Shown: positions 52,699 to 62,333 of the stretch, one piece after another | How the letters are laid out: each line of letters begins with the position of its first letter | How positions within the stretch are numbered: position 1 is the first letter of the stretch | Origin: Flavobacterium tegetincola DSM 22377 | GTDB taxonomy: Bacteria; Bacteroidota; Bacteroidia; Flavobacteriales; Flavobacteriaceae | Length of the DNA: 64,000 bases | Direction: 5' to 3' | Assembly (NCBI RefSeq): GCF_000425485.1 | Contig: NZ_AUDN01000024.1 | Location: 1-64,000 of the forward strand | Made by a program: the position numbers and the translations under genes | Notes under the pieces: model-generated | What the model was told of the DNA's origin: nothing | The model's input: the letters and a program-made list of their open reading frames with translations, nothing else | Databases searched by the model: none

Positions 52699-53211
52699 AT
52701 TTGCTGTTTGAAAGTTGGTGATAAGACTAAATTATAGAATTTAGGTTTAACGTGAAATAAGATTATGATGAAATTATTATTTCCATCACGGATACCTTGT
52801 TGCTAATTCTTACACTAATGAAACAGTTTTATCACAACTGTATTCCTTTCAAAATAGTCGGTCACGATTGCATTTGAAAGCAAGACATTTAAAAAGTTAT
52901 TGTCATCAATGAGTTCTTCAAAGGTTGAAAAATTCTCACTGACTCGGTTTTAACTTCCATTTATAAAACCTACCCACACACAATTACAACTTGGATTACC
53001 TACAATCTTCTCAACTTTCATCAACTTACAACTTACTATTTTTGCTTGTGAAGTACCTGATTTTTATGGTGGAGAAACAATTTGTTTCCCAACGCCCAAT
53101 TACTACCTCAACAAATCAAGCAAACGACAAGCAATTTATTCAAAAACTTTCGTCACTTGACTCTTTTTTAATAGGTTTGCATTTCACACCTCATTTGAAA
53201 ACGAAGATAGA
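52699..53211. other. Non-coding stretch between DUF1800 and the YdjM-like gene
   Basis: 513 bp. A -7-like box TATTTTTG (53037-53044) may start the next gene. The open frame from 52991 has low-complexity composition and overlaps the YdjM-like start, so I take it as non-coding. Nothing else seen. Confidence 0.4.
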
Positions 53212-54210
53212 ATGGATTCATTCACCCAAGTACTTTTAGGAATTGCCACGGTTGAAGCAATTGCGGGACGTCAACTCAAGAACAAAACCTTTATTTACGG
53301 CGCTATTTTAGGCACGCTTCCCGACTTGGATGTGGTGGTAGGCTTATTTATGGATCCCGTTTCTGGAGTGGCCATTCACCGCGGTATTAGTCATTCGTTG
53401 TTTTTATTTTTGCTTTTAGCTCCAATTTTGGGTTGGGCTATTGCCAAATTAGAACGGGGAAAAATCAGTTTACAACGTGCAATTGCAATCGCATTTTTCG
53501 GTCTATTTACCCATGTTTTATTAGATGCCTTTACCTCGTGGGGCACTCAAATCTTATGGCCGTTGCCAAATCGTTACGCATTAAAAACCATATTTGTAAT
53601 CGATCCATTGTACACCATTCCCTTATTAATTTCACTGATTTTTGTCTTTCGTACTAAGGTAGAATTACTGCGTAAAAAGTATGTATTTCGAGGCCTCTTC
53701 CTCAGTTCTTGCTACTTATTAATTTCCTGTGGAATCAAATTATTCGCGTTGCAAAAATTTGAAAACGCACTGAAAAGTCAACACATTTCGTACAGCGAAA
53801 TCATTGTCAAACCCACCGCTTTCAACACGATTTTATGGAATGCAAATGTAAAAACCAACGATGGCTATTTACTAGGCGATTACTCTTTATTGGACTCACA
53901 ATCCATAAGTTTTACTTTATATAAAACCGATAAATACGCTGGTTCACAAATAAATAAAACATCAAAATACAACCAATTAGTCACTATTTCGGAAGGCTGG
54001 CATATTGTCAGTCGGCAGGAAAACCGTGTCTATTTTAACGATTTACGTTTTGGCTTGTTAAACGATAATCCAGCGGCGCCACAGTTTGCTTTTAGCTATG
54101 AATTTGTTCGCAACTCAAATGGAACTTACACTGTAATTGAGGTACCAAAAGCAAAAAGGGACGGCAGACTTTTACTGCAAAAGTTGTGGAAGAGACTGCA
54201 GGGAAATTAG
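53212..54210 (+). CDS. YdjM-type membrane-bound metal-dependent hydrolase
   Basis: 332 residues. N-terminal motifs MDSFTQVLLGIATVEAIAGR, GTLPDLDVV and HRGISHSLFLFL are diagnostic of YdjM/DUF457 (LexA-regulated membrane proteins). About five membrane helices (60-185), then a C-terminal soluble domain. Presumed metal site at the Asp/His cluster. The physiological role is unknown. The ATG at 53212 overlaps a spurious frame. Confidence 0.87.
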   Translation: MDSFTQVLLGIATVEAIAGRQLKNKTFIYGAILGTLPDLDVVVGLFMDPVSGVAIHRGISHSLFLFLLLAPILGWAIAKLERGKISLQRAIAIAFFGLFTHVLLDAFTSWGTQILWPLPNRYALKTIFVIDPLYTIPLLISLIFVFRTKVELLRKKYVFRGLFLSSCYLLISCGIKLFALQKFENALKSQHISYSEIIVKPTAFNTILWNANVKTNDGYLLGDYSLLDSQSISFTLYKTDKYAGSQINKTSKYNQLVTISEGWHIVSRQENRVYFNDLRFGLLNDNPAAPQFAFSYEFVRNSNGTYTVIEVPKAKRDGRLLLQKLWKRLQGN

Positions 54211-54226
54211 CACTATTTGGCACAAA

Positions 54227-54262
54227 AAAAAGGATGTACAACATCTGTCCCACATCCTTTTT
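54227..54262. terminator. Bidirectional terminator
   Basis: AAAAAGGATGT / ACATCCTTTTT with a 14-nt loop between the convergent YdjM-like and ferritin genes. Confidence 0.8.
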
Positions 54263-54281
54263 GTTTCAACTATATTTTAGC

Positions 54282-54824
54282 TTAAAGTGTTTCTTCGCGT
54301 GGCAAAGTTCCCTCTTGTGAAGCACTGCCTAAATCTTTATCCATTTCGTACAAGTTATTATTTTTTGACGTTTCGGTAGACGCTAAATTGTATTTATCAA
54401 TCACATCTTTGATTAGTGTTTCTTCCTCGATTTGCTCTTTCACAAACCACTGTCCAAAATTAAAAGTAGCCCAATCTTTCTCTTCATGTGCCAGATTTAC
54501 AATCTTGTCTATTTCTTTTGAATTGTTTATTTCATGTTGAAGCACAGCGTTCAAACATTCACCAATATTTTTAGGGTGTACTGGTGCTGCCGGAATCGCT
54601 TCAATCGTTGCATTCCCTCCGCGATCGTTAATATACTTCAGGAATTTGAACATATGTTGGCGTTCCTCATTAGAGTGCTTGTATAAAAATGCCGATATTC
54701 CAGGAAAGCTATTTACTTCGGCCCAAGAACCGTAGGACAAATAAACTTGAGCTTGATAAGCCTCGCGTGTCATCTGTTTGTTTAATAATTGTTCCATTTT
54801 TTCGGAGATTCTTCTGTCATTCAT
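54282..54824 (-). CDS. Ferritin
   Basis: 180 residues, four-helix ferritin-like fold. Ferroxidase-centre residues are visible as WAEVNSFPG (Glu in helix A), NEERQHMFKF (EExxH, helix B) and later QWFVKEQIEEE (helix D). It stores iron and limits Fenton chemistry in the cytoplasm. The C-terminal tail after about 155 is longer than in bacterioferritin. A terminator follows; the 390-bp gap upstream (54825-55215) holds its promoter, with nothing else seen. Confidence 0.9.
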   Translation of the reverse strand: MNDRRISEKMEQLLNKQMTREAYQAQVYLSYGSWAEVNSFPGISAFLYKHSNEERQHMFKFLKYINDRGGNATIEAIPAAPVHPKNIGECLNAVLQHEINNSKEIDKIVNLAHEEKDWATFNFGQWFVKEQIEEETLIKDVIDKYNLASTETSKNNNLYEMDKDLGSASQEGTLPREETL

Positions 54825-55215
54825 AGCATTGAATTTTTAATTAAAATTTATTTTGTGAGTCATTTATTTCATCTAAAGTACAATTTATAGACTGAATTTC
54901 GAGCGTTAAAAAGCATATTTATAAAAATATTAAGAGTACTTAAGTTCATAACCAATGCTTTAGAATGTCATTCTATAGTTTTTTTTATAAAGACTGTATC
55001 GAAGTGAGAGTGGCTTTTCTTTTGACACATTTCACAAATTTTTAGTCTCCAATATTTTTATAGATTATGAAATTACTTCAGCTAATTTCAGATCTGTTTC
55101 AATTTATAACAACAGTGTAAAAATCCCCTTTCGATTTCTAAATATAAATTCGTTATCCTTTTTTAGTGTACTAATTCTAAAATAATGTAATTTTAAGATC
55201 AAAAAATACCGACTT

Positions 55216-56010
55216 ATGAAACGCACTTTACAAATTGCCAACGGAATCGCATTGATAGCTACGATAATCATCAATTATTTATCGAATACTGGTTTGCTGA
55301 ATGGCAAAACGATTGGCGGTGTTTCCAATGGATTAACCACTTTATTTACTCCTGCAGGTTATGCTTTTGCCATTTGGGGATTTATTTACCTGTTGCTACT
55401 TGGCTTCATTTTCTACCAAGGAAGAAGTTTATTTTCTTCAAATACTGCATCGGATGAGGTGGTTTTAAAAATTGGCTGGTGGTTTGTGATTTCTTGCATA
55501 GCCAACAGTGGGTGGGTATTTCTATGGATTTACGGATATACCGGACTGTCTTGCTTGTTCATATTGGTACTTCTATTTTCGCTTATGCAAATTATTTTCC
55601 GATGCAGGTTAGAGCTGGATTTAGAACCATTTAGTAAACTACTCTTTACAGCTTGGCCTTTCGTGTTTTATGCAGGCTGGGTAACTGTAGCAAGCATAGC
55701 GAATATTTCTGCTTACTTATATAAATCAGGTTGGGATGGTTTCGGACTCGCTCAAGAGACTTGGGCAATACTCATGATCGTGGTGGCAGTCCTCGTAAAT
55801 ATTTGGGCAATTGTAAGTAGAAATCTACGAGAATTTGCCGTTGTAGGCGCTTGGGCATTGATTGCGATTGGAGTTCGAAATCAAGAAACGTTTGAAAATG
55901 TAGCCAATATTGCCAACATCGGGGCAATTATTTTGCTCGCCGCTTGCGCTATTGATTCGTTTTTCAAATTTAGAAAGGGAGGTTTTAATTCATTTTTCAC
56001 AACAAATTAA
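55216..56010 (+). CDS. Tryptophan-rich sensory protein (TspO/MBR) family
   Basis: 264 residues, about eight hydrophobic segments, with Trp-rich phrases AFAIWGFIYLLLLGFIF, SGWVFLWIYG and ETWAILMIVVAVLVNIW. TspO proteins bind porphyrins or cholesterol-like ligands in membranes; this longer form is common in Bacteroidota. Ligand unknown. The usual TspO is about 160 residues, so the C-terminal third is extra. Confidence 0.8.
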   Translation: MKRTLQIANGIALIATIIINYLSNTGLLNGKTIGGVSNGLTTLFTPAGYAFAIWGFIYLLLLGFIFYQGRSLFSSNTASDEVVLKIGWWFVISCIANSGWVFLWIYGYTGLSCLFILVLLFSLMQIIFRCRLELDLEPFSKLLFTAWPFVFYAGWVTVASIANISAYLYKSGWDGFGLAQETWAILMIVVAVLVNIWAIVSRNLREFAVVGAWALIAIGVRNQETFENVANIANIGAIILLAACAIDSFFKFRKGGFNSFFTTN

Positions 56011-56200
56011 AAGGAAAATTGATCGACTTCTTCACTGATTTTACTAAAGTTGTAGATAGCAAGCACCTTTTTGCCCCATTATTACCCGGTGAAATGTTAA
56101 GTCCTCGGTACATGTAGAACTTTTATTGATTAAATTGGTAAATAAATACAAACATTTCACTATAAAACAATAAATTTGCCACACTTTAAACAATAAAGCA

Positions 56201-56767
56201 ATGAAGAACATATTGATTTTGACGGCAGTACTTCTTTTAGGATGTATTCGCGTAAGTGGACAAGAAGTTACATTTGGTGCAAAAATAGGTGGAAATTATG
56301 CCATGGTTACGGGTGATAATTCGAGTGATTTCGACCCACTTACAGCTGTTGTGGTTGGAGCAATGGCTGAATTAAAATTCACTGAAACGTTTTCTTTTCA
56401 ACCTGAATTTGTATTTTCAAGACAAGGTTTTAAAAGTGATGCGATTACATTAAAAATTAAATATGTCAACATACCATTGATCGCTAAGTATTATGTGATT
56501 AAAGGTTTTAGCGTCGAAGCAGGACCTCAGGTGGGCTTTCAAACTGTTGCCATTGCTGAAACTCCTATTGGTCCATATGATGCGCGCCACAATATAAAAA
56601 AGTTTGACCTTGGCGTTAATGCTGGTATTGGATATAAATTAGATAATGGACTGAATTTTTCGGCACGTTACTATCACGGGCTTACTAACATCAATAAGTA
56701 TGTTGGTGAGAAAATAAGCAATCAAAACGCTGTGGTGCAAGTTACCGTTGGCTTCTTCTTCTTTTAA
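56201..56767 (+). CDS. Outer-membrane beta-barrel (PorT-like) protein
   Basis: 188 residues: Sec signal peptide (ends VSGQ, about 21), then an eight-stranded beta-barrel with the opening FGAKIGGNYAMVTGDNSSDF, alternating aromatic strands and the C-terminal aromatic VGFFFF. Such porin-family proteins (OMP_b-brl_2) are abundant in Flavobacterium. -7 box TAAATTTG at 56171-56178. A terminator follows. Confidence 0.87.
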   Translation: MKNILILTAVLLLGCIRVSGQEVTFGAKIGGNYAMVTGDNSSDFDPLTAVVVGAMAELKFTETFSFQPEFVFSRQGFKSDAITLKIKYVNIPLIAKYYVIKGFSVEAGPQVGFQTVAIAETPIGPYDARHNIKKFDLGVNAGIGYKLDNGLNFSARYYHGLTNINKYVGEKISNQNAVVQVTVGFFFF

Positions 56768-56786
56768 ATTCGCATTTCATTTACAT

Positions 56787-56819
56787 AAACTCGGAACTAC
56801 ATGGTTTCGAGTTTTTTTT
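56787..56819 (+). terminator. Rho-independent terminator after the barrel protein
   Basis: AAACTCGGAAC / GTTTCGAGTTT followed by a T-run. Confidence 0.8.
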
Positions 56820-56965
56820 CTGTCATTTTAACCCACGCAGTCCTAAGATACACTGATCTCAAAATTTTATCTTCCCCACATTCTAACTTCTATTTTAGCT
56901 TAGATTCTTGCCGTTCAATTAAAATTTCATAGCTTTATTAAAAATTAATATTTAAATCAAATACT

Positions 56966-57160
56966 ATGAAAAACGCAGCAGGAATAATCATTCTAATCAT
57001 AGGAATTGCTTTGGCAGCTTACGGGATCAATCACATGAATTCGGCGGGATCCGAAATTAAATCATTTTTTGGAATGGAAGATAAGACCGGATTGACGTTC
57101 CTCATTGTCGGAGCTGTCGTTGCTATTGCAGGATTATTTGCCATGGTAAAGAAAAAATAA
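56966..57160 (+). CDS. Small DUF3185-type membrane protein
   Basis: 64 residues, two membrane helices (about 5-23, 43-60) joined by a polar loop GSEIKSFFGMEDKTG. DUF3185 family; function unknown. Its own start 45 bp before the HipA-like gene suggests a possible shared transcript. Confidence 0.78.
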   Translation: MKNAAGIIILIIGIALAAYGINHMNSAGSEIKSFFGMEDKTGLTFLIVGAVVAIAGLFAMVKKK

Positions 57161-57205
57161 TTGTTATTTTTGCTTCCAATATTGCCCTTACACTTCCTAT
57201 AAAAA

Positions 57206-57988
57206 ATGAAATTAAGAACAGTTCACGTTACACGATACATTCAAGCACTTCGCGAAGGTGGATCACTTCCCGCATTGGCAGATGCCAGTGACGATTTTAA
57301 GTACGTACTTAAATTTAGAGGTGCCGGTCACGGTACAAAAGCACTTATTGCCGAATATTTAGGTGGAGAAATCGCTCGAGCAATGGGTTTACCCGTTCCT
57401 GAACTGGTTTTCATTGAACTCGATGAAGCTTTTGGACGCACTGAAGCCGATGAAGAAATCCAAGAATTACTTCAAAAAAGTCGCGGACTCAATTTAGGTT
57501 TGCACTTTCTTTCTGGTGCTTTAAATTTTGACCCAAATACACAGGAAGTCAATGCTAAATTAGCATCGCAAGTCGTCTGGCTTGATTCTTTTATTACCAA
57601 TGTCGATCGCACGTTTAGAAATACCAACTTATTACTTTGGCACAAAGAATTATGGCTCATTGATCATGGAGCTGCTTTCTATTTTCATCATTCTTGGGAA
57701 AATTGGGAAAAGCATGCTATGAGTCCGTTTGCCTTAATCAAAGACCACGTTTTACTCCCACAAGCATCTCTATTGGAAGAAGTCAATTTGGAATTTCAAG
57801 CGCTTATAACCGATGAAAAGTTAAAGGAAATTGTAGCACTTCTCCCCGATGACTGGTTGGATTGGGAAGGAAATGATCAATCTCCAGATGAAATTAGAGC
57901 CATTTATTATCAATTTTTAGTGTTGCGAAAATCACACGCAGCTACTTTTGTAAATCAAGCACAACATGCACGAACCGCACTTATATGA
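57206..57988 (+). CDS. HipA-like kinase-family protein
   Basis: 260 residues with the HipA-type kinase core: GGSLPALADASDDFKYVLKF at the start, VVWLDSFITNVDRTFRNTNL (catalytic loop N-D, about 127-146) and LWLIDHGAAFYF (metal Asp). This short form lacks the N-terminal HipA domain and its neighbour is DUF3037, not a HipB regulator. Overlaps the next gene by 23 bp, so they are translated together. It may phosphorylate an unknown partner; toxicity is not shown. Confidence 0.8.
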   Translation: MKLRTVHVTRYIQALREGGSLPALADASDDFKYVLKFRGAGHGTKALIAEYLGGEIARAMGLPVPELVFIELDEAFGRTEADEEIQELLQKSRGLNLGLHFLSGALNFDPNTQEVNAKLASQVVWLDSFITNVDRTFRNTNLLLWHKELWLIDHGAAFYFHHSWENWEKHAMSPFALIKDHVLLPQASLLEEVNLEFQALITDEKLKEIVALLPDDWLDWEGNDQSPDEIRAIYYQFLVLRKSHAATFVNQAQHARTALI

Positions 57989-58349
57989 GTATGCCGTAAT
58001 TCGCGTGGTGCCAAAAGTAGAACGCGAGGAATTCCTCAATGTAGGTTTGATTTTGTTTTGCAAAAGACGGCGTTACATTCGAATGGAATTTCAAATCAAT
58101 GAAGCCAAATTTAACCTTTTTGATACTGAAATTGGGTTGGATGATTTGCACCACTATCTTGAATCTTTTCAAAATACGGCTAAAGGAAACACATTAGGCG
58201 GCAGAATTGGCCAATTGGAAACACCTGAACGCTTCCGATGGTTGACCGCTGTTCGAAGTTCTGTTTTGCAAACCTCACGTCCACATGCTGGATTAAGTGA
58301 AGATTTAGATGAAACATTTGAGAAGTTGTTTCGAGAATTAGTTTTATAA
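57966..58349 (+). CDS. DUF3037 protein paired with the HipA-like kinase
   Basis: 127 residues; YEYAVIRVVPKVEREEFLNV, LILFCKRRRYIRMEF and RFRWLTAVRSSVLQTSRPH are typical of DUF3037. Overlaps the kinase gene by 23 bp. The pair occurs together in other bacteria; the role is unknown. It may be the substrate, adaptor or antagonist of the kinase. Confidence 0.82.
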   Translation: MHEPHLYEYAVIRVVPKVEREEFLNVGLILFCKRRRYIRMEFQINEAKFNLFDTEIGLDDLHHYLESFQNTAKGNTLGGRIGQLETPERFRWLTAVRSSVLQTSRPHAGLSEDLDETFEKLFRELVL

Positions 58350-58554
58350 GGAAGGATTCAAGGATCGAAAGACTTGAGCTACAAAAGATTGTAAAATTAC
58401 TTGATAAGATAGGAGTTTCGATAATGTAAATCAAATTTTTGCTTTCCAAAATATCAAACTATAAAACCTAGACCTTTTAAACTTTAAACCTCAATTTTTG
58501 CACCTTTTTAAGAATTCAATTCCTTACTTTGCGCTTCCAAAATTGAACTGAAAA

Positions 58555-60849
58555 ATGAAGGTCTGTATTGCTGAAAAACCAAGTGTCGCTCGAGAAATTG
58601 CAACTGTTTTAGGAGCCAATACCAAGCGTGATGGTTACTTTGAAGGCAACGGTTACGCGGTTACGTACACTTTTGGACATTTATGTACCTTAAAAGAGCC
58701 CAACGATTACAAACCGCATTGGAAAAGTTGGGATTTGAACAATTTACCCATGCTTCCTGAAAAGTTTGAAACTAAAGTAGTTCAAAATTCGGGTATTCAA
58801 AAGCAATTTAAAATCATTAAAAGTCTTTTTGACAAAGCCAGTTTGGTCATCAATTGTGGTGATGCGGGTCAAGAAGGAGAACTCATCCAACGTTGGGTCA
58901 TGAACGAAGCCAAGTACAAAGGCGAAGTGCAACGCTTGTGGATTTCTTCCTTAACCATGGAAGCTATTCGGGAAGGTTTCGAGAATTTGAAACCGTCAAC
59001 TAATTACGACAATTTATATTATGCAGGTTTTTCGCGAGCCATTGGCGACTGGCTTTTAGGAATGAACGCCACTCGATTGTATACCGTAAAACACGGCGGT
59101 TACAAACAAGTTTTATCCATCGGACGCGTACAAACGCCAACATTAGCAATGGTTGTGGAACGTTTCAAAGAAATAGAAAACTTCAAACCACAACCCTATT
59201 GGGAATTGCAAACTTTATACAGAGACACCCTTTTCAGCTATGAAGAAGGTCGTTTTTTAAAGAAAGAAGCTGGGGAATTATTGGCACAAAAAGTCCAAGA
59301 AAGTGATTTCGAAATTATAGCTGTTGAAAAAAAGAACGGTAATGAATTTGCTCCAAAATTATTCGATTTAACAGGTTTGCAAGTCTATTGCAATACCAAG
59401 TTTGGCTTTTCAGCCGAAGAAACCTTGAAAATAGCGCAAACCTTATACGAACAAAAGGTAATTACCTATCCCAGAGTCGATACCACTTTTTTGCCAAACG
59501 ATGTGTATCCAAAAGTTGCCGGTATTTTGCAGAAATTGACGGCTTACGCCAATTTAACGCAACCGCTTTTAGCAAAGAAAATCAAGAAATCAACCAAAGT
59601 TTTCAATGATAAAAAAGTAACCGATCACCACGCGATTATTCCAACGGGAATTCAACAGAATTTGCAATACAACCAGCAACGTGTATATGATATTATTACC
59701 AAACGTTTTATTGCCGTTTTCTATGATGATTGCTTGGTTGCCAATACCACAGTTTTCGGAAAAGCAGCCGAAGTTCCCTTTAAAGCGACTGGAAAAGAAA
59801 TTATTAAAAAAGGCTTTCGCGTTGTTTTTGAAGACCCAAATGCTAAAGAAAAAGAAGCCGATTTACTACCAAGTTTCATCGTTGGCGAAAAAGGACCACA
59901 CCAACCTTCATTTTTAGAAAAGGAAACAAAGGCACCTAATTATTTTACCGAAGCCTCCTTATTAAGAGCGATGGAAACGGCAGGAAAACAAATTGACGAC
60001 GAAGATTTACGCGATTTAATGAAGGAAAACGGCATCGGACGACCTTCCACTCGTGCGAATATTATCGAAACTTTATTCAAACGTCAGTATATTGTTCGAA
60101 ACAAAAAACAGTTGTTACCTACTCCAACTGGCGTTCAACTGATTGACACGATTCAAAATGAATTGCTGAAATCTGCCGAACTCACAGGTTCTTGGGAAAA
60201 ACAGTTGAAAGATATTGAAAAAGGAACATTTACCGCTTCTGCCTTTATCAGAAACATGAAGCAAATGGTAGATCATTTGGTTTCAGAAGTACGATTGGAA
60301 CGAAAAGGAGCGAATATTTCCCACACAGAAAACACGCCTAAAAAAGTAGCTACTGTTGAAAAAAAGAAAGCTTCCGGAATTGCTGCAGAAACCTGTCCCA
60401 AATGTAAAAAAGGAAAATTATTGAAGGGAAAATCAGCTTACGGTTGCAGTGCATACAAGTCTGGTTGCGAATTTAAATTACCTTTTTCATTTTCCGAAAA
60501 GAAAATATCAGAAAATCAATTCGTGCGTTTGCTGCAAAAAGGTTCGACGGTGAATTTGAAAGAGTTCAAAACCGAAAATGGAACCGTAGAAGGTTTGCTT
60601 CGCTTTGACGAAAATTTCCAACTTAAATTAGAACCCAAAAAGACAATTGAGAAACCAACTTCCGACGCTTTAACGTGTCCAAAATGTAAAAGTGGAACCG
60701 TTTTAAAAGGAAAAACTGCCTATGGATGTAGTGGTTATAAAAGCGGTTGCGACTTTAAAGTAACTTTTGAAGAAGTTCGGAATAAAATTGGAAACCAGAA
60801 AGTATCGAAGGAATTGGTGCATACTATTTTGAAGGAATCGGTGAAGTAA
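58555..60849 (+). CDS. topB: DNA topoisomerase III
   Basis: 764 residues. Type IA topoisomerase: Toprim NCGDAGQEGELIQRW (about 102-116), catalytic Tyr in KVITYPRVDT, and the GIGRPSTRANIIETLFKR loop. Two tandem C-terminal zinc-ribbon modules (CPKCKKGKLLKGKSAYGCSA near 620 and CPKCKSGTVLKGKTAYGCSG near 713). It resolves recombination and replication intermediates and decatenates DNA. An almost-consensus -7 TTACTTTG is at about 58530. Confidence 0.94.
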   Translation: MKVCIAEKPSVAREIATVLGANTKRDGYFEGNGYAVTYTFGHLCTLKEPNDYKPHWKSWDLNNLPMLPEKFETKVVQNSGIQKQFKIIKSLFDKASLVINCGDAGQEGELIQRWVMNEAKYKGEVQRLWISSLTMEAIREGFENLKPSTNYDNLYYAGFSRAIGDWLLGMNATRLYTVKHGGYKQVLSIGRVQTPTLAMVVERFKEIENFKPQPYWELQTLYRDTLFSYEEGRFLKKEAGELLAQKVQESDFEIIAVEKKNGNEFAPKLFDLTGLQVYCNTKFGFSAEETLKIAQTLYEQKVITYPRVDTTFLPNDVYPKVAGILQKLTAYANLTQPLLAKKIKKSTKVFNDKKVTDHHAIIPTGIQQNLQYNQQRVYDIITKRFIAVFYDDCLVANTTVFGKAAEVPFKATGKEIIKKGFRVVFEDPNAKEKEADLLPSFIVGEKGPHQPSFLEKETKAPNYFTEASLLRAMETAGKQIDDEDLRDLMKENGIGRPSTRANIIETLFKRQYIVRNKKQLLPTPTGVQLIDTIQNELLKSAELTGSWEKQLKDIEKGTFTASAFIRNMKQMVDHLVSEVRLERKGANISHTENTPKKVATVEKKKASGIAAETCPKCKKGKLLKGKSAYGCSAYKSGCEFKLPFSFSEKKISENQFVRLLQKGSTVNLKEFKTENGTVEGLLRFDENFQLKLEPKKTIEKPTSDALTCPKCKSGTVLKGKTAYGCSGYKSGCDFKVTFEEVRNKIGNQKVSKELVHTILKESVK

Positions 60850-61154
60850 AATTCATTTTATCATCCAATTTATTCCTTATTTTAACTCGGTCCGTTTTTA
60901 AACAAATCTCGTTACGAACTTAAAGTGCATAAAATTTAAACGTCCACAATTAAAGCCTCGCAAACCTAGCAACGAAGCTAATTTACGTTCAGCATAATCT
61001 TAAAAGTTGTAATCAGCCTTTTCTTCTTCAACAGAAATCACTACCTTTAAAAATCGGTTTTGCGCTTCCAAACCTTTTTAAATGGTTTTGTGCGTACAAT
61101 TCTGAACTATAAATCAACCAATAAAAGTATTCATTCACTTAAAAATTAAACATT
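60850..61154. other. Non-coding stretch before dodecin
   Basis: About 300 bp; no gene, no clear terminator or box seen. Confidence 0.35.
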
Positions 61155-61367
61155 ATGGCAATCGTAAAAGTTATTGAAGTAATTGCATCATCTGAAAAAG
61201 GAATTGAAGATGCGGTACAACAAGCAGTAGATGAGGTTTCAAAAACAGTACGAAATATTGATTCGGTTTGGATCAAGGATACGAAAGTACACGTAAAAGA
61301 AGGTAAAATTGTTTCTTGGGGCGTGATTTGCAAAGTGTCTTTTCGCATCGACGGTGAAGACGCTTAA
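61155..61367 (+). CDS. Dodecin
   Basis: 70 residues, the full dodecin fold. Flavin-stacking Trp39 in NIDSVWIKD and RIDGEDA at the end. Dodecins store or buffer flavins (or CoA) as dodecamers in the cytoplasm. Short, unambiguous family match. A small acidic protein gene follows by 54 bp. Confidence 0.92.
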   Translation: MAIVKVIEVIASSEKGIEDAVQQAVDEVSKTVRNIDSVWIKDTKVHVKEGKIVSWGVICKVSFRIDGEDA

Positions 61368-61421
61368 ATTTTAAAACAAGTGGACAATTTAAATTTATAA
61401 TATCAATTAAAACAATAAAAT

Positions 61422-61634
61422 ATGGAACAAATTATTAAAATGATCACTGAAAAAACAGGTATTTCAAACGAACAAGCAGCAACTGCAGTAAACGTAGTAA
61501 CTGATTTCTTAAAAGATAAACTTCCTGCAGGAATGGGAAGCCAATTGGATGGATTATTGAAAGGCGATACGTCAGGTTTAGGCGATTTAGCTGGAGGCTT
61601 GAAAGACGGTTTAGGCGGAATGTTTGGGAAATAA
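61422..61634 (+). CDS. Small glycine-rich-tail protein (DUF2267/YidB-like)
   Basis: 70 residues: helical start KMITEKTGISNEQAATAVNV (DUF2267/YidB-like), then GLLKGDTSGLGDLAGGLKDG and a Gly-rich C-terminus. Function unknown. Likely co-transcribed with dodecin; a terminator follows. Confidence 0.7.
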   Translation: MEQIIKMITEKTGISNEQAATAVNVVTDFLKDKLPAGMGSQLDGLLKGDTSGLGDLAGGLKDGLGGMFGK

Positions 61635-61656
61635 CTATTTTCTAAAAGAGATTGAG

Positions 61657-61690
61657 AAAGGGTATTGTTGAGAAACGATACCCTTTTTTT
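61657..61690 (+). terminator. Rho-independent terminator
   Basis: AAAGGGTAT / ATACCCTTT with an inner GTT/AAC pairing, followed by T. Confidence 0.85.
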
Positions 61691-61769
61691 AAGATACATG
61701 TGTAGTAAACGTGATCATGAAAAATCCAAACGATTTATTGTATCTTTATATTATTAAAACAATTAGAAA

Positions 61770-62222
61770 ATGCCATTAAAAAGACATGAAATTCTCCAAC
61801 CCATTAGCCGCGAACATCATCATGGCTTACTGCTTTCTTGGAAAATCAGAGCTGGAATTAAGAAAGAAGTTGCACCTGCTCGAATCAAAAAATATTTAAA
61901 CTGGTTTTACACGGAACACCTTTTTCCCCACTTTGAAATTGAAGAAAAATATATTTTTCCTATTCTTGGAAATGAACATGAATTGATTCAGAAAGCTATT
62001 GCCGAACACAGAAGCTTAACGCGCCTTTTTGAAACTGAAACTGACTTGATTCACAATATTCTACTTATTGAAGAAGAATTGGAAACTCATATTCGCTTTG
62101 AGGAACGAGTACTGTTTACTGAAATTCAGGAAGTGGCTACGGCAGAACAATTGGAACGAATTAAAATGCATCATACGGAAGAGCAATTTGTGGATAATGT
62201 TGAAGATGCGTTTTGGTTGTAA
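61770..62222 (+). CDS. Hemerythrin-domain (HHE) protein
   Basis: 150 residues of the HHE family: REHHHGLLLSWKIRAG (His16-18), HLFPHFEIEEKYIFP, AEHRSL and ETHIRFEERVLF supply the di-iron His/Glu ligands. Binds O2 or NO, or senses them; no partner is visible. The upstream near-consensus -7 is TATCTTTA. Confidence 0.87.
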   Translation: MPLKRHEILQPISREHHHGLLLSWKIRAGIKKEVAPARIKKYLNWFYTEHLFPHFEIEEKYIFPILGNEHELIQKAIAEHRSLTRLFETETDLIHNILLIEEELETHIRFEERVLFTEIQEVATAEQLERIKMHHTEEQFVDNVEDAFWL

Positions 62223-62333
62223 ACCTCATCTAAAATTAATATATTTATCATCTTTTTAAGTATTTACACACTTTCTTACATCAGTTAATATGAACGGATA
62301 AAACAAATTTTACCACATTCCAAATTCAAAACT

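Noticed and set aside
52991..53239. An 82-residue frame before the YdjM-like gene
   Set aside because: Low-complexity composition, non-ATG start, overlaps a solid gene start and is not recognisable.
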